Under the pieces are notes generated by a model. It was not told the origin of the DNA, did no database searches, and was given only the letters and a program-made list of their open reading frames with translations. DNA of 64,000 bases, taken from contig JABDPF010000034.1 of NCBI GenBank assembly GCA_013042915.1, forward strand, positions 33,106 to 97,105, given 5' to 3'. Positions 1 to 9,353 of this stretch are shown here, piece by piece. Every line of letters starts with the position of its first letter. Position 1 is the stretch's first letter. A program made the translations under genes and the position numbers. Source of the stretch: Lysobacterales bacterium. GTDB lineage: Bacteria > Pseudomonadota > Gammaproteobacteria > Xanthomonadales > SZUA-36.

Positions 1-795
1 ACGGGTGCCGTTGCGCCTGCCGTCATCGCTGTAACCCGCCACGTGGGGCGTGGCGACCACAGCGGCCTGCAGCAATCCAGGATCGAGGCGGGGCTCACCC
101 GGCCAGCAGTCCAGCGCCGCGTGGGCCGATTCGTTGCGCAGTCCCGCGAGTAGCGCCTTTGCGTCCACCACGTCTCCGCGCGCCGCGTTGACCAGCAGAC
201 CTCCGCTTGGCATCTGCGCCAGTTGCTGCTTCCCGATCATTCCAAGGGTGGGGTAGGAACCGCTAACGGACAACGGCACGTGCAGGCTGACGATGTCGCA
301 GGCAAGGGCTTCGGACTGCTCGACCAGGCCCGTTACGCCGTCGTCCGCCAGGGGCGGGTCGTTGGCCACGACGGTTACGTCCAGCGCAGTCAGAAGTTTT
401 TGCAGGCGCGAGCCGACGTTGCCGCGGCCGATGATGCCGACGCGCTGTTCACGCAGGTCCCGGCCCAGGCGCTGGCAGGCCAGCCAAATCATCGCCAGCG
501 TGTATTGGGCGGTCGAGTCGGCGTTGCATCCGGGCGCGTTGGCCCATTCGATGCCGGCCCGCTGCAGCCACGAGGTGTCCAGGTGGTCGGTTCCGATCGA
601 CGTGGTGCCGACAAAGCGGACCGGCGTGCCTTCCAGTAACTCGGCGTTTGCGCGGGTTGCCGTTCGGACGATCAGCAGGTCGGCGTCCATGAGGTCCGCC
701 TTTCGGATCAGCCGACCGTCCATTGCGACCAGTTCCCCGTGTCGCCCGAAGGTCGATTCTCCGCCGCGAATGTTGCGGTCGATGACGATTTTCAA
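1..795 (-). CDS. pdxB: 4-phosphoerythronate dehydrogenase, C-terminus cut by window edge
   Basis: NAD-dependent oxidation of 4-phosphoerythronate, the second step of DXP-dependent pyridoxal 5'-phosphate synthesis in the cytoplasm. I translated this frame by hand. It shows GTTSIGTDHLD and WANAPGCNADSTAQY, the Rossmann motif GIIGRGNVGSRL, the conserved NAARGDVVD and PHVAGYSDDGRRNGT; the last is characteristic of PdxB rather than generic 2-hydroxyacid dehydrogenases. The 265 visible codons cover the catalytic and NAD domains; E. coli PdxB is about 378 residues, so the C-terminal dimerisation domain lies beyond base 1. The only start in the right place is TTG at 795, with AGGA ten bases upstream inside the end of the preceding gene. 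It begins 4 nt after that gene's stop, so the two are probably cotranscribed. Confidence 0.9.
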   Translation of the reverse strand, partial: MKIVIDRNIRGGESTFGRHGELVAMDGRLIRKADLMDADLLIVRTATRANAELLEGTPVRFVGTTSIGTDHLDTSWLQRAGIEWANAPGCNADSTAQYTLAMIWLACQRLGRDLREQRVGIIGRGNVGSRLQKLLTALDVTVVANDPPLADDGVTGLVEQSEALACDIVSLHVPLSVSGSYPTLGMIGKQQLAQMPSGGLLVNAARGDVVDAKALLAGLRNESAHAALDCWPGEPRLDPGLLQAAVVATPHVAGYSDDGRRNGTR

Positions 796-799
796 GCGA

Positions 800-2539
800 T
801 CAGAATCCTGCCGCCTGCCCGTCCTTGCGCGATTCGGAGGCGCCGAAGTAGGTTCCGAACTCGGGGTGTTTCATGATGGCCTGGTATCCTCCGAACGGAC
901 CGCGGGAGAACTGGACCCGGTGTCCGCGCCCCATCAGTTCGCGAATCGTCTCGTAATCGAACCCGGTTTCCAGGTTGACGATGCCGCCGTCCGTCATTTC
1001 CTCGCCGGTGGGTTCGCTGGAGCCGCTGTGGCGAATGCGCGGCGCATCGCCGGCTTCCTGCAGGCCCATGCCGAAATCCACGAGGTTCATGACGATCTGC
1101 GCATGACCCTGGGGCTGCATGCCGCCGCCCATCAATCCGAAGCTGATCAGCGGTTTGCCGTCTTTGGTTATAAAGGCCGGGATAATGGTGTGGAACGGAC
1201 GCTTACCCGGAGCGAACGCGTTCGGATGGCCCGGTTCGAGTGAAAAGAGCTCCCCGCGGTCCTGCAACACGAAGCCGAGGCCGGGCGGCGTCATCCCGCT
1301 GCCCATGCCGCGGTAGTTGCTCTGGATCAGCGAGACCATGTTGCCCTCGCGGTCGGCCGTGGTGAGGTAGATGGTATCTCCCTCCCGCAGTACGGCCGGG
1401 TCACCGTGGGGGTAGGACCTGGCGGCTTTGCGCATATCGATGAGCTGGCTTCTTCCAGCGGCGTACTCTTTCGAAATAAGGCGTTCGACCGACACATCCA
1501 TGAACGCCCGGTCGGCGTAAAAGCGGGCTCGGTCCTCAAAAGCGAGTTTCTTGGCCTCCAAAAAGAGGTGCACGTAGTCGGGTGAACCGAAGCCCATGGA
1601 AGCCACGTCGTAAGGTTCGATGATGTTCAGGATCTGCAGAGCGGCGATGCCCTGGCCGTTGGGCGGAAGTTCCCAGACGTCGTAGCCGCGGTAGTTGGTC
1701 GAGACCGGCTCGACCCAATCGCTTTCGTGCGCGGCGAGGTCCTCGTAGCTCAGAAAGCCACCGTTGGACTGCATGAAATCGGCGATGGTGCGCGCGATGT
1801 CTCCCTCGTAGAACACGTCACGCCCCTCCTTTGCGATTCGTTCGAGGGTATTGGCCAGGTTGGGGTTCTTCCACATCTCACCCACCTCGGGAGCGCGGCC
1901 TTCAATCGTCATCTGCTCGGTGAATCCCGGGTACTTCGACAACCGGTCCGCGGACAGGCTCCAGTAGTGCTGGATGGTTTCGTGCACCGGGTGTCCGTTG
2001 CGGGCGTATTCGATCGTGGGGCCGAGAATGTCCGTCATCGGCAATTGACCGAAACGCCCGTGCAGTTCGAACCAACCGTCCACGGTGCCGGGCACCGAGA
2101 CGGGCAGCGGTCCGAACGGCGGTATCGATTCGTGCCCGTTCTCCCGAAACCACTCCAGCGACAGCGACCTTGGTGATCGGCCCGAGGCGTTCAGCCCGTG
2201 GAGTTTTTCGTTCTTGGCGTCCCAAACAATGGCGTACAGGTCGCCGCCAATCCCGTTGCCGGTCGGCTCCATCAACCCCAGGGCCGCGTTGGCGGCGATC
2301 GCCGCATCGATGGCGTTTCCGCCCCTGCGCATGGTGTCCAGCGCGATTTGGGTGGCCAATGGATGAGAGGTCGCCGCCATCGCCTCGGGGGCGACCACCT
2401 CGGAACGGGTGGCGAAGGCTTTGCCCGTGACCCGGTCAGCAGCCATGGCGGGGAAGCCCAGGGCGATCAGGCAGATCAAGACCAGAAGCGTTCGGACGCC
2501 GATTAGGGCGCCGCGTGTGCGGGATCGATAGGACATCAA
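800..2539 (-). CDS. ggt: gamma-glutamyltransferase family protein, exported
   Basis: N-terminal-nucleophile hydrolase of the gamma-glutamyltranspeptidase family, 579 residues. An N-terminal signal (Arg-rich start, hydrophobic LLVLICLIALGF, AMA cleavage-type end) predicts export to the periplasm. The autocleavage and nucleophile Thr is probably T389 in EGDTIYLTTADREGN, followed by VSLIQSNYRGMGSG. The loop normally reading GSPGGSRI in classical GGT reads GLMGGGMQPQGH here, which is typical of the YwrD/cephalosporin-acylase-like branch. True glutathione hydrolysis is therefore less certain than for E. coli Ggt. It is first in a minus-strand pair with pdxB and divergent from mdh. The family is certain; the physiological substrate is not. 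Confidence 0.88.
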   Translation of the reverse strand: MMSYRSRTRGALIGVRTLLVLICLIALGFPAMAADRVTGKAFATRSEVVAPEAMAATSHPLATQIALDTMRRGGNAIDAAIAANAALGLMEPTGNGIGGDLYAIVWDAKNEKLHGLNASGRSPRSLSLEWFRENGHESIPPFGPLPVSVPGTVDGWFELHGRFGQLPMTDILGPTIEYARNGHPVHETIQHYWSLSADRLSKYPGFTEQMTIEGRAPEVGEMWKNPNLANTLERIAKEGRDVFYEGDIARTIADFMQSNGGFLSYEDLAAHESDWVEPVSTNYRGYDVWELPPNGQGIAALQILNIIEPYDVASMGFGSPDYVHLFLEAKKLAFEDRARFYADRAFMDVSVERLISKEYAAGRSQLIDMRKAARSYPHGDPAVLREGDTIYLTTADREGNMVSLIQSNYRGMGSGMTPPGLGFVLQDRGELFSLEPGHPNAFAPGKRPFHTIIPAFITKDGKPLISFGLMGGGMQPQGHAQIVMNLVDFGMGLQEAGDAPRIRHSGSSEPTGEEMTDGGIVNLETGFDYETIRELMGRGHRVQFSRGPFGGYQAIMKHPEFGTYFGASESRKDGQAAGF

Positions 2540-2601
2540 TATAACTCCGAGAAAAGCAGATCATTAACGATTACAACACTGAGAAAAGCGGTCTGTTCGG
2601 C

Positions 2602-2607
2602 TACAAT
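2602..2607 (+). promoter_or_regulatory. possible -10 element for mdh-prpBCD
   Basis: TACAAT lies in the 147-nt divergent spacer between ggt and mdh (2540-2686), about 80 nt before the mdh ATG. No convincing -35 is seen at 16-18 nt, so this is only a candidate. The spacer is markedly more AT-rich than its flanks, as expected for a two-way promoter region, and holds no gene. Confidence 0.3.
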
Positions 2608-2686
2608 AATACAGATATGCTGAGAAGCTGTAAGCACAGATTCCAGTAGGCACTTTTTCGACACTCTATCCACGAGGTACCGCACT

Positions 2687-3664
2687 ATGAACCGTCCAGT
2701 CAGAGTCGCCGTTACGGGCGCCGCCGGCCAGATCGGCTACCAACTTTGTTTCCGCATCGCTGCCGGCGACATGCTTGGCCCCAACCAGCCGGTCATCCTG
2801 CAATTGCTCGAGATCACCCCGGCGCTCGGCGCGCTCGAGGGCGTGGTGATGGAACTGCGTGATTGCGCGTTCCCGTTGTTGGCCGATATCGTCGCCACGG
2901 ATGACGCCGAAGTGGCGTTCAACGAGGCGGATTACGCCCTGCTGGTCGGCGCCATGCCGCGCGGGCCGGGTATGGAACGCAGCGATTTGCTGTCCGCCAA
3001 CGGAAAAATCTTCGGCCCACAGGGCGCAGCGATGAACAAGGTCGCCAGCCGCGACATCAAGGTGCTCGTGGTGGGCAACCCGGCGAACACCAACGCCCTG
3101 ATCGCCCAGGCTGCGGCGCCGGACCTCAACCCGCGCAATTTCACCGCCATGACCCGGCTCGACCACAACCGCGCCCTGGCGCAACTGTCCGATCGCATCG
3201 GTGTGCACCACGCCGAGATCTCCAAGATGATCGTATGGGGCAATCATTCCTCGACCCAGTATCCGGACATCCGGTTCACCGAAGTAAACGGCGAGGGGGT
3301 ATCGGGCAAGGTCGACCAAGACTGGTACGCGGACACCTTCATTCCGGTCGTGCAGCAACGCGGTGCAGCCATCATCAAGGCGCGCGGTGCCTCCAGCGCA
3401 GCTTCTGCCGCCTCCGCAGCCCTCGATCACATGCGCCAATGGGTGCTTGGTACCGCCGAGGGTGACTGGGCGTCGATGGCCGTACCGGCCGACGGCAGTT
3501 ACGGCATCGAGCCCGGCATCATCTATTCCGTCCCCTGCGTCTGCAAAGGCGGCGACTACGAAATCGTGCAGGGCCTGGAGGTAGATGAATTCAGCCAGGG
3601 CCGCATGGATGCCACGGAGGCTGAACTGCGGGAAGAGCGTAAGGCCGTCGAAGACCTGCTCTGA
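2687..3664 (+). CDS. mdh: malate dehydrogenase (NAD), type 2
   Basis: Interconverts malate and oxaloacetate in the TCA cycle. The 325 residues show the N-terminal dinucleotide motif [14 protein letters not shown], the [15 protein letters not shown] stretch, the substrate-binding MTRLDHNRA and the catalytic His in [13 protein letters not shown]. Length and sequence fit the cytosolic type-2 MDH family rather than the 312-residue E. coli type. GAGG precedes the ATG. It is the first gene of a tight run: prpB starts 1 nt after its stop, so MDH is very likely cotranscribed with the methylcitrate-cycle genes. There it would supply the oxaloacetate consumed by PrpC and reoxidise C4 acids derived from the released succinate (inference). 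Confidence 0.95.
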   Translation: MNRPVRVAVTGAAGQIGYQLCFRIAAGDMLGPNQPVILQLLEITPALGALEGVVMELRDCAFPLLADIVATDDAEVAFNEADYALLVGAMPRGPGMERSDLLSANGKIFGPQGAAMNKVASRDIKVLVVGNPANTNALIAQAAAPDLNPRNFTAMTRLDHNRALAQLSDRIGVHHAEISKMIVWGNHSSTQYPDIRFTEVNGEGVSGKVDQDWYADTFIPVVQQRGAAIIKARGASSAASAASAALDHMRQWVLGTAEGDWASMAVPADGSYGIEPGIIYSVPCVCKGGDYEIVQGLEVDEFSQGRMDATEAELREERKAVEDLL

Positions 3665-3665
3665 C

Positions 3666-4580
3666 ATGGCGCAGGGATCTCCGGGACTCAAGCTTCGGGA
3701 AGCAGTGGCGCAAAACGCGCCGCTGCAACTCGTTGGAACCATCAACGCGTACACGGCGCGGATGGCGCAGGCCATCGGTCACAGGGCGATCTACCTGTCC
3801 GGCGGGGGCGTCGCGGCCAACTCGCTGGGCCTGCCGGACCTGGGCATTTCGTCGCTCGACGACGTTCTGACGGACGTCGACCGCATCACCCACGCCTGCG
3901 AGTTGCCGTTGTTGGTCGATGCCGACACGGGCTTCGGTGGCGCGTTCAACATCGCCCGGACGGTGCGTTCGCTGACGCGCGCGGGCGCGGCCGGCATGCA
4001 CATCGAAGACCAGGTTGCGGCCAAGCGCTGCGGTCACCGCCCCGGCAAGGCGATCGTTTCGCACGCCGAGATGGTGGACCGGGTCAAGGCCGCAGTGGAT
4101 GCCCGCAGCGACGGGCATTTTGTGATCATGGCCCGCACCGACGCCCTGGCAGTCGAGGGGATGGACGCGGCAATCGACCGGGCGGTGGCGTGCGTCGAGG
4201 CGGGCGCAGACATGATTTTTCCCGAAGCGATGAAAACGCTGGACCAGTACACGCGTTTCAAGCAAGCGGTCGGCGTGCCCATCCTCGCCAACATCACCGA
4301 ATTCGGCCACACACCGTTGTTCACGACGCCCGAACTGGGCGAGGCGGGCGTCGATATCGTGCTGTATTGCTGCGGGGCTTACCGGGCGATGAACCGCGCC
4401 GCAGAGGCCGTCTACCGAGCTCTCCTCGAAGACGGCCACCAGAAAAACGTGCTTGACATCATGCAAACCCGATCCGAGCTGTACGACTACCTTGGCTACC
4501 ATGAATACGAAGAAAAACTGGACAGCCTGTTCGCAGCCGGCACACACGAAAAGGAAGACAGCAATGACCAAGAAAACTGA
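3666..4580 (+). CDS. prpB: 2-methylisocitrate lyase
   Basis: Cleaves 2-methylisocitrate to pyruvate and succinate, the last step of the methylcitrate cycle for propionyl-CoA. The 304-residue protein belongs to the isocitrate lyase/PEP mutase TIM-barrel superfamily. It has [18 protein letters not shown], the Mg-binding [11 protein letters not shown] and the catalytic Cys loop KRCGHRPGK, which is the PrpB form. The ATG at 3666 was chosen because it follows the mdh stop by 1 nt and restores the usual family N-terminus; the frame is open further upstream but only over mdh. The 3' end overlaps prpC by 17 nt, indicating translational coupling. Confidence 0.95.
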   Translation: MAQGSPGLKLREAVAQNAPLQLVGTINAYTARMAQAIGHRAIYLSGGGVAANSLGLPDLGISSLDDVLTDVDRITHACELPLLVDADTGFGGAFNIARTVRSLTRAGAAGMHIEDQVAAKRCGHRPGKAIVSHAEMVDRVKAAVDARSDGHFVIMARTDALAVEGMDAAIDRAVACVEAGADMIFPEAMKTLDQYTRFKQAVGVPILANITEFGHTPLFTTPELGEAGVDIVLYCCGAYRAMNRAAEAVYRALLEDGHQKNVLDIMQTRSELYDYLGYHEYEEKLDSLFAAGTHEKEDSNDQEN

Positions 4581-5736
4581 AGAATCGGCCCCCGAGACAA
4601 CCGAGAGCGAAGCGAAAGTGAAGAAAAACTCCGGTGCCGGGTTGCGTGGGCAATCAGCAGGTGAAACAGAGATTTCAACCGTCGGCGCCGCTGGCAACAA
4701 CCTGCGCTACCGCGGTTACAACGTCCAGGACCTCGCTGCGCAGGCGTCATTCTACGAGGTTGCCTACCTTATTCTGCGCGGGCGCTTGCCGACCCAGGTC
4801 GAGCTCGATCGCTGGACAAACCGTATCCGCGGTTACCGTGGCCTGCCGCAACCCCTCAAGGACGTGCTCGAGCGCATTCCCGGAAATGCCCACCCGATGG
4901 ACGTCATGCGGACTTCCGTGTCTTTCATGGGCAATATCGAACCGGAAGGCGATTTCTCGAACCAGCTGCGGGTGGCCGAGCGCCTGATGATGCTGCTGCC
5001 CTCGGCACTGCTTTACTGGTACCGCTATTCGCATGACGACGAGCGTATCGAGACCCAGACCGACGACGACAGCATCGGTGGCCACTTCCTGCACCTGCTG
5101 CACGGCAAGGCGCCTGAAGAGTTGCCGGCCCGGGTGATGGACGTATCGCTCATCCTCTATGCCGAGCACGAGTTCAACGCGTCCACATTCACGGCCCGCG
5201 TGGCGGCTTCCACCCTGACCGACCTGCATTCCTGCGTCACGGCCGCGATCGGCTCGCTTCGCGGACCGCTGCACGGCGGCGCCAACGAGGCGGCGATGGA
5301 CATGATCGAGCAGTATGGCTCCGCAAAGGCCGCGGTGGCGGACGTCAAGCGCATGCTGGCGGCCAGGGAACTGATCATGGGCTTCGGTCACGCCGTCTAC
5401 CGTGTCCGCGATCCCCGCAACGAAATCATCAAGGGATGGTCTCGCAAATTGGCCGACATGAACGGCGACGCAAAACTCTACGAGGTTTCCGAGGCCGTCG
5501 AGCGCACGATGAAGGAAGAAAAAAACATGTTCGCCAACGCGGATTTCTTCCACGCCAGCGCCTACAACTACATGGGTATTCCGACCAAGCTGTTCACACC
5601 GATCTTCGTCATGTCACGAATTACCGGCTGGTGTGCCCATGTGTTCGAGCAGCGGTCCAACAACCGGATCATCCGGCCCAGCGCCGACTACACCGGCCCG
5701 TCGGCTCGTGAGTACGTGCCGATCGAAAAACGCTAG
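4564..5736 (+). CDS. prpC: 2-methylcitrate synthase
   Basis: Condenses propionyl-CoA with oxaloacetate to 2-methylcitrate. This 390-residue citrate-synthase-fold protein shows RGYNVQDLA near the N-terminus, the [14 protein letters not shown] histidine region, [14 protein letters not shown] and [17 protein letters not shown] Lys/Glu-rich N-terminal tail of about 35 residues precedes the conserved fold and is longer than usual. The ATG at 4564 sits inside the end of prpB. Citrate synthase proper is the alternative, but the placement between prpB and prpD and the short length favour PrpC. Confidence 0.93.
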   Translation: MTKKTEESAPETTESEAKVKKNSGAGLRGQSAGETEISTVGAAGNNLRYRGYNVQDLAAQASFYEVAYLILRGRLPTQVELDRWTNRIRGYRGLPQPLKDVLERIPGNAHPMDVMRTSVSFMGNIEPEGDFSNQLRVAERLMMLLPSALLYWYRYSHDDERIETQTDDDSIGGHFLHLLHGKAPEELPARVMDVSLILYAEHEFNASTFTARVAASTLTDLHSCVTAAIGSLRGPLHGGANEAAMDMIEQYGSAKAAVADVKRMLAARELIMGFGHAVYRVRDPRNEIIKGWSRKLADMNGDAKLYEVSEAVERTMKEEKNMFANADFFHASAYNYMGIPTKLFTPIFVMSRITGWCAHVFEQRSNNRIIRPSADYTGPSAREYVPIEKR

Positions 5737-5755
5737 GCCGAGGGAGAATCTAACC

Positions 5756-7204
5756 ATGTCACAGATTGGCATTCGCGCGGCCGAGCGGCCGGACTACGAC
5801 ACGGTATTGCAGGATATTGCGGACTATGTCTGCGATTACGAGGTTGACAGTACAGAAGCTTATTCCACTGCACGCTATTGCCTGATGGACAGCCTGGCCT
5901 GTGCCATGCTGGCGATGGAATTTCCGGGATGCACCCGTCTGCTCGGACCGATGGTTCCGGGTGCGGAGATGGTCGGTGGAGCACGCGTGCCGGGTACTGC
6001 CCATGAGTTGGAGCCCGCGCAGGCGGCCTTCAACTTGGGCGTGTTGATTCGTTACCTGGATTTCAACGATACCTGGCTGGCGGCCGAGTGGGGTCATCCG
6101 TCCGATAACCTCGGCGCGATTCTGGCCGTGGCCGATTACGTTTCGCGCCGTAACGTCGCCGAGGGCAAGCCTCCCTTGACCATGCGCGACGTCCTGACAG
6201 CAATGATCAAGGCGCACGAAATCCAGGGAGTACTGGCGCTTGAAAACAGTTTCAACCGGGTCGGTCTGGACCACGTGCTGCTGGTTCGTGTCGCATCCAC
6301 CGCTGTGGTTACCCGTATGCTTGGCGGAAATCGCGACCAGGTCGTGGCCGCCGTTTCGAACGCCTGGATCGACGGGGGTGCGTTGCGCACCTACCGTCAT
6401 GCCCCCAATACCGGATCACGCAAAAGCTGGGCCGCCGGTGATGCCTGCCGCCGCGCCGTGACCCTTGCGCTGATGGTGCTTCGCGGAGAAATGGGTTACC
6501 CCTCTGCGCTGAGCGCCGACTTTTGGGGCTTCTACGACGTGCTGTTTAAGGGGAAAGCCTTCGAATTCCAGCGTGGCTATGGCAGCTACGTGATGGAAAA
6601 TGTGCTGTTCAAAATCTCCTTCCCGGCGGAATTCCATGCTCAGACAGCCGTGGAATGCGCAATGTCTCTTCACCCCGAGGTGACGGATCGCCTGGACGAC
6701 ATCGAAAAGATCACGATCGAAACGCAGGAAGCCGGCGCGCGGATCATCGACAAGACCGGCCCGCTAGACAACTACGCCGACCGCGATCACTGCCTCCAGT
6801 ACATGGTGGCCGTGCCGCTGATTTTCGGGAAGTTGACGGCGGACAGCTACAACGACGACGTTGCCGCCGATCCACGCATTGACGCGCTGCGGGACAAGAT
6901 GGAAGTCAGTGAGAACGAAAGTTTTACCAAGGACTACTTCGATCCTGACAAGCGTGGAATCGGCAATGCCCTGCAGGTATTCTTCAAAGACGGCAGCAGC
7001 ACTGAACGCGTCGAAACCAGCTACCCGATCGGCCACCGCCGCCGCCGTGGCGAGGGCATACCCGTGCTCGTGGAGAAATTCCGCAAGGCGATCGATGCAC
7101 ACTATTCGAGCGACAAGGCTCGGGCTATCGATGCAGCCTGTGAGGATCAGAATGGCCTGGAAAGCGCCGCCGTGCCTGACTTCGTCGCCAAGCTCGTGGT
7201 TTAA
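5756..7204 (+). CDS. prpD: 2-methylcitrate dehydratase, MmgE/PrpD family
   Basis: Dehydrates 2-methylcitrate to 2-methyl-cis-aconitate, which an aconitase then hydrates. This 482-residue MmgE/PrpD-fold protein has the conserved [20 protein letters not shown] segment (catalytic-pocket Asp and His), [16 protein letters not shown] and a C-terminal [16 protein letters not shown] ribosome-binding site precedes the ATG at 5756, 19 nt after prpC. There is no acnD/prpF pair nearby, consistent with use of PrpD plus a general aconitase (AcnB) encoded elsewhere. It is the last gene of the run; rho is convergent 79 nt downstream. Confidence 0.93.
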   Translation: MSQIGIRAAERPDYDTVLQDIADYVCDYEVDSTEAYSTARYCLMDSLACAMLAMEFPGCTRLLGPMVPGAEMVGGARVPGTAHELEPAQAAFNLGVLIRYLDFNDTWLAAEWGHPSDNLGAILAVADYVSRRNVAEGKPPLTMRDVLTAMIKAHEIQGVLALENSFNRVGLDHVLLVRVASTAVVTRMLGGNRDQVVAAVSNAWIDGGALRTYRHAPNTGSRKSWAAGDACRRAVTLALMVLRGEMGYPSALSADFWGFYDVLFKGKAFEFQRGYGSYVMENVLFKISFPAEFHAQTAVECAMSLHPEVTDRLDDIEKITIETQEAGARIIDKTGPLDNYADRDHCLQYMVAVPLIFGKLTADSYNDDVAADPRIDALRDKMEVSENESFTKDYFDPDKRGIGNALQVFFKDGSSTERVETSYPIGHRRRRGEGIPVLVEKFRKAIDAHYSSDKARAIDAACEDQNGLESAAVPDFVAKLVV

Positions 7205-7283
7205 ACCGAAGGTTAACCGCGCCGCCTTCCGCCGCAGGCGAAAGCAGGGAAGCGAGACTCCTTCAAAAGTTTTTCTTGCCTAC

Positions 7284-8540
7284 TTAACGCTTCATGAAGT
7301 TGAAAAACTCGGCGTTGGTCTTGGTGGCCTTCATCTTGTCGAGCATGAACTCGATGGCCTGGGCTTCATCCATCGGGTGCAGCAGCTTGCGCAGGATCCA
7401 GACCTTCTGTAACTGGTCCTGGCCGATCATCAGTTCCTCCCGGCGCGTGCCGGAGCGGTTGATGTCGATGGCCGGATAGGTGCGGCGCTCGGCGATGCGC
7501 CGGCTCAAGTGCACTTCCATGTTGCCGGTGCCCTTGAACTCTTCATAAATCACTTCGTCCATCTTCGAGCCGGTCTCGACCAGCGCGGTAGCGATAATCG
7601 TCAGCGATCCGCCTTCCGATACGTTACGCGCGGCGCCGAAAAAGCGCTTGGGGCGCTGCAGTGCATTGGCGTCCACGCCGCCGGTGAGCACCTTGCCCGA
7701 CGAAGGCGCCACGGTATTGTAGGCGCGTGCCAGTCGGGTGATGGAATCAAGCAGGATGACCACGTCGAGCTTGTGTTCGACCAGGCGCTTGGCACGCTCG
7801 ATCACCATCTCGGCCACCTGCACGTGACGCGAGGCGGGCTCGTCGAAGGTGCTGGAGATGACTTCTGCGTCCACCGAGCGTTTCATCTCGGTCACTTCCT
7901 CGGGGCGTTCATCGATCAGCAGAATGATCATTTTGCAGTCTGGGCTATTGGCCCTGATGCTGGTCGCGATATTCTGCAGCATGATGGTTTTGCCGGCCTT
8001 GGGTGGCGACACGACCAGGCCTCTCTGGCCATTGCCGATCGGGGAAACCAGGTCGATGATTCGGGCCGTGATGTCTTCAGTGCTGCCGCTGCCGCGTTCG
8101 AGCGGGAGTTGCCTGGTCGGAAATTCAGGGGTCAGGTTTTCGAACAGAATCTTGCGCTTGGCGGCTTCCGGGGGTTCGTAGTTGATTTCCTCAACCTTGA
8201 GGAGAGCGAAGTAGCGTTCGCTGTCCTTGGGCGGGCGAATCTTGCCTGAGAGCATGTCGCCGGTACGCAGGGCGAAGCGCCGGATCTGGCTGGGCGAGAC
8301 GTATATGTCGTCCGGGCCGGCCAGGTAGGAACTGTCTGCCGATCGCAGAAAGCCGAAGCCATCCTGCAGGATTTCGAGTACGCCATCGCCGAAAATGCTC
8401 TCGCCGCTTTTCGCGTGGGCTTTCAGGATAGAAAAGATGATGTCCTGTTTACGCGAGCGTGCAACGCCCTCCAGGCCCATTTCGTCGGCGATTTCCAGAA
8501 GCTTGGGAATCGGTTTTTTCTTGAGATCGGTAAGGTTCAT
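7284..8540 (-). CDS. rho: transcription termination factor Rho
   Basis: Hexameric RNA-dependent ATPase that terminates transcription. The 418 residues show the N-terminal Rho domain ([20 protein letters not shown]), the cold-shock-like RNA-binding domain ([22 protein letters not shown]), Walker [12 protein letters not shown], Walker [19 protein letters not shown], the Q loop around [12 protein letters not shown] and the R loop near [10 protein letters not shown]. The ATG at 8540 matches the usual N-terminus. The frame stays open for 36 more codons upstream, but those residues do not resemble Rho. It lies downstream of trxA on the same strand, as in E. coli, with a 234-nt leader. Confidence 0.98.
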   Translation of the reverse strand: MNLTDLKKKPIPKLLEIADEMGLEGVARSRKQDIIFSILKAHAKSGESIFGDGVLEILQDGFGFLRSADSSYLAGPDDIYVSPSQIRRFALRTGDMLSGKIRPPKDSERYFALLKVEEINYEPPEAAKRKILFENLTPEFPTRQLPLERGSGSTEDITARIIDLVSPIGNGQRGLVVSPPKAGKTIMLQNIATSIRANSPDCKMIILLIDERPEEVTEMKRSVDAEVISSTFDEPASRHVQVAEMVIERAKRLVEHKLDVVILLDSITRLARAYNTVAPSSGKVLTGGVDANALQRPKRFFGAARNVSEGGSLTIIATALVETGSKMDEVIYEEFKGTGNMEVHLSRRIAERRTYPAIDINRSGTRREELMIGQDQLQKVWILRKLLHPMDEAQAIEFMLDKMKATKTNAEFFNFMKR

Positions 8541-8662
8541 GAATTTGCTCAGGATAGAGGTACAGCCCAGTGTTGAAGATTCGGTTTTCGAGTGTTTGAC
8601 AGGTTCGGCTAAGGCCGGCCAACCGGCTTTCTCGGGCCGGGTCGTCAATCAGGGAAGTTTGA

Positions 8663-8682
8663 AGCCGGGCGGGGGCCCGGCT
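8663..8682 (-). promoter_or_regulatory. GC-rich hairpin in trxA-rho spacer
   Basis: A 7-bp perfect inverted repeat AGCCGGG/CCCGGCT encloses a 6-nt loop in the 234-nt stretch between trxA and rho (8541-8774). On the minus strand it is not followed by a clear U-run, so it is not a textbook terminator. Rho genes are generally autoregulated through Rho-dependent attenuation in their leader, and this element sits where such control would act (inference). No separate leader peptide resembling E. coli RhoL was recognised. Confidence 0.35.
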
Positions 8683-8774
8683 ACAGATTGCGTAAAATTA
8701 GCACGAATGCCGAGGGGCGTCCAGTAATGTGCAATTGAATCGGGTGCAGCAACGTGCCGCAACTCTCCGAAGAT

Positions 8775-9101
8775 TCAAACGGATTCCTCTACGAACGCCT
8801 TGAGTTGCCCCTTGGTGAGCGCGCCAACTTTCATGGCCTGGACCTTGCCATCGCGGAAAATCATCAGGGTCGGAATGCCGCGGATGTTGTATTGACGGGG
8901 CGTAGCGGGGTTGCTGTCGATGTCTATTTTGGCCACCGTGATGCGGTCGCCGTACTCTTCTGCAATTTCATCGAGGATCGGGGCGATCATTTTGCACGGG
9001 CCGCACCATTCAGCCCAATAGTCGACCAGGACGGGTCCCTCAGCGCTCAAAACGTCCTGTTCGAAGCTGCTGTCGCTCACATGATTGATTTTGTCACTCA
9101 C
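8775..9101 (-). CDS. trxA: thioredoxin 1
   Basis: General cytoplasmic disulfide reductase of 108 residues. It carries the canonical WCGPCK active site within [21 protein letters not shown], the cis-Pro loop GIPTLMIF, and ends in the usual amphipathic helix. Translation appears to start at GTG 9101, preceded by AAGGGAG at suitable spacing; this gives the standard [10 protein letters not shown]-terminus. It is divergent from rhlB and upstream of rho, the arrangement found in E. coli. Confidence 0.97.
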   Translation of the reverse strand: MSDKINHVSDSSFEQDVLSAEGPVLVDYWAEWCGPCKMIAPILDEIAEEYGDRITVAKIDIDSNPATPRQYNIRGIPTLMIFRDGKVQAMKVGALTKGQLKAFVEESV

Positions 9102-9312
9102 TTGCTTTCTCCCTTTTGCGCACGGCTTGCGACTGGAACATCGTATGCGGCGCGGTTAATATGCTCTGGTTTAGGATCTGGATAGGGAACCGGTCTGTTA
9201 AGGTCGTTCTTGTTATAGGGTCTTCATTTCAACTGAACTGTTCACCGATTTCAAGGCAAGAGCAGCAAATTTCAAGTCTCGGCTGCAAAATTGATATAGA
9301 TCGATGAATGAG

Positions 9313-9329
9313 GGCCGTCGCGTACGGCC
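9313..9329 (+). promoter_or_regulatory. hairpin in rhlB 5' leader
   Basis: GGCCGT and ACGGCC form a 6-bp stem with loop CGCGT, ending 24 nt before the rhlB start codon in the 252-nt divergent spacer 9102-9353. The rest of that spacer is AT-richer and contains several -10-like hexamers. I cannot assign promoters with confidence. Its role is unknown; it may stabilise the leader. Confidence 0.3.
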
Positions 9330-9353
9330 GCCACACAATCAAAGCAGGTTCCC

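Noticed and set aside
7205..7283. Terminator between convergent prpD and rho
   Set aside because: Only a 5-bp stem (CGCCT/AGGCG) is visible and no adjacent U-run; not strong enough to call.
8541..8648. 36-codon N-terminal extension of rho
   Set aside because: The extension is open in frame but its residues do not resemble Rho, and ATG 8540 gives exactly the conserved N-terminus.
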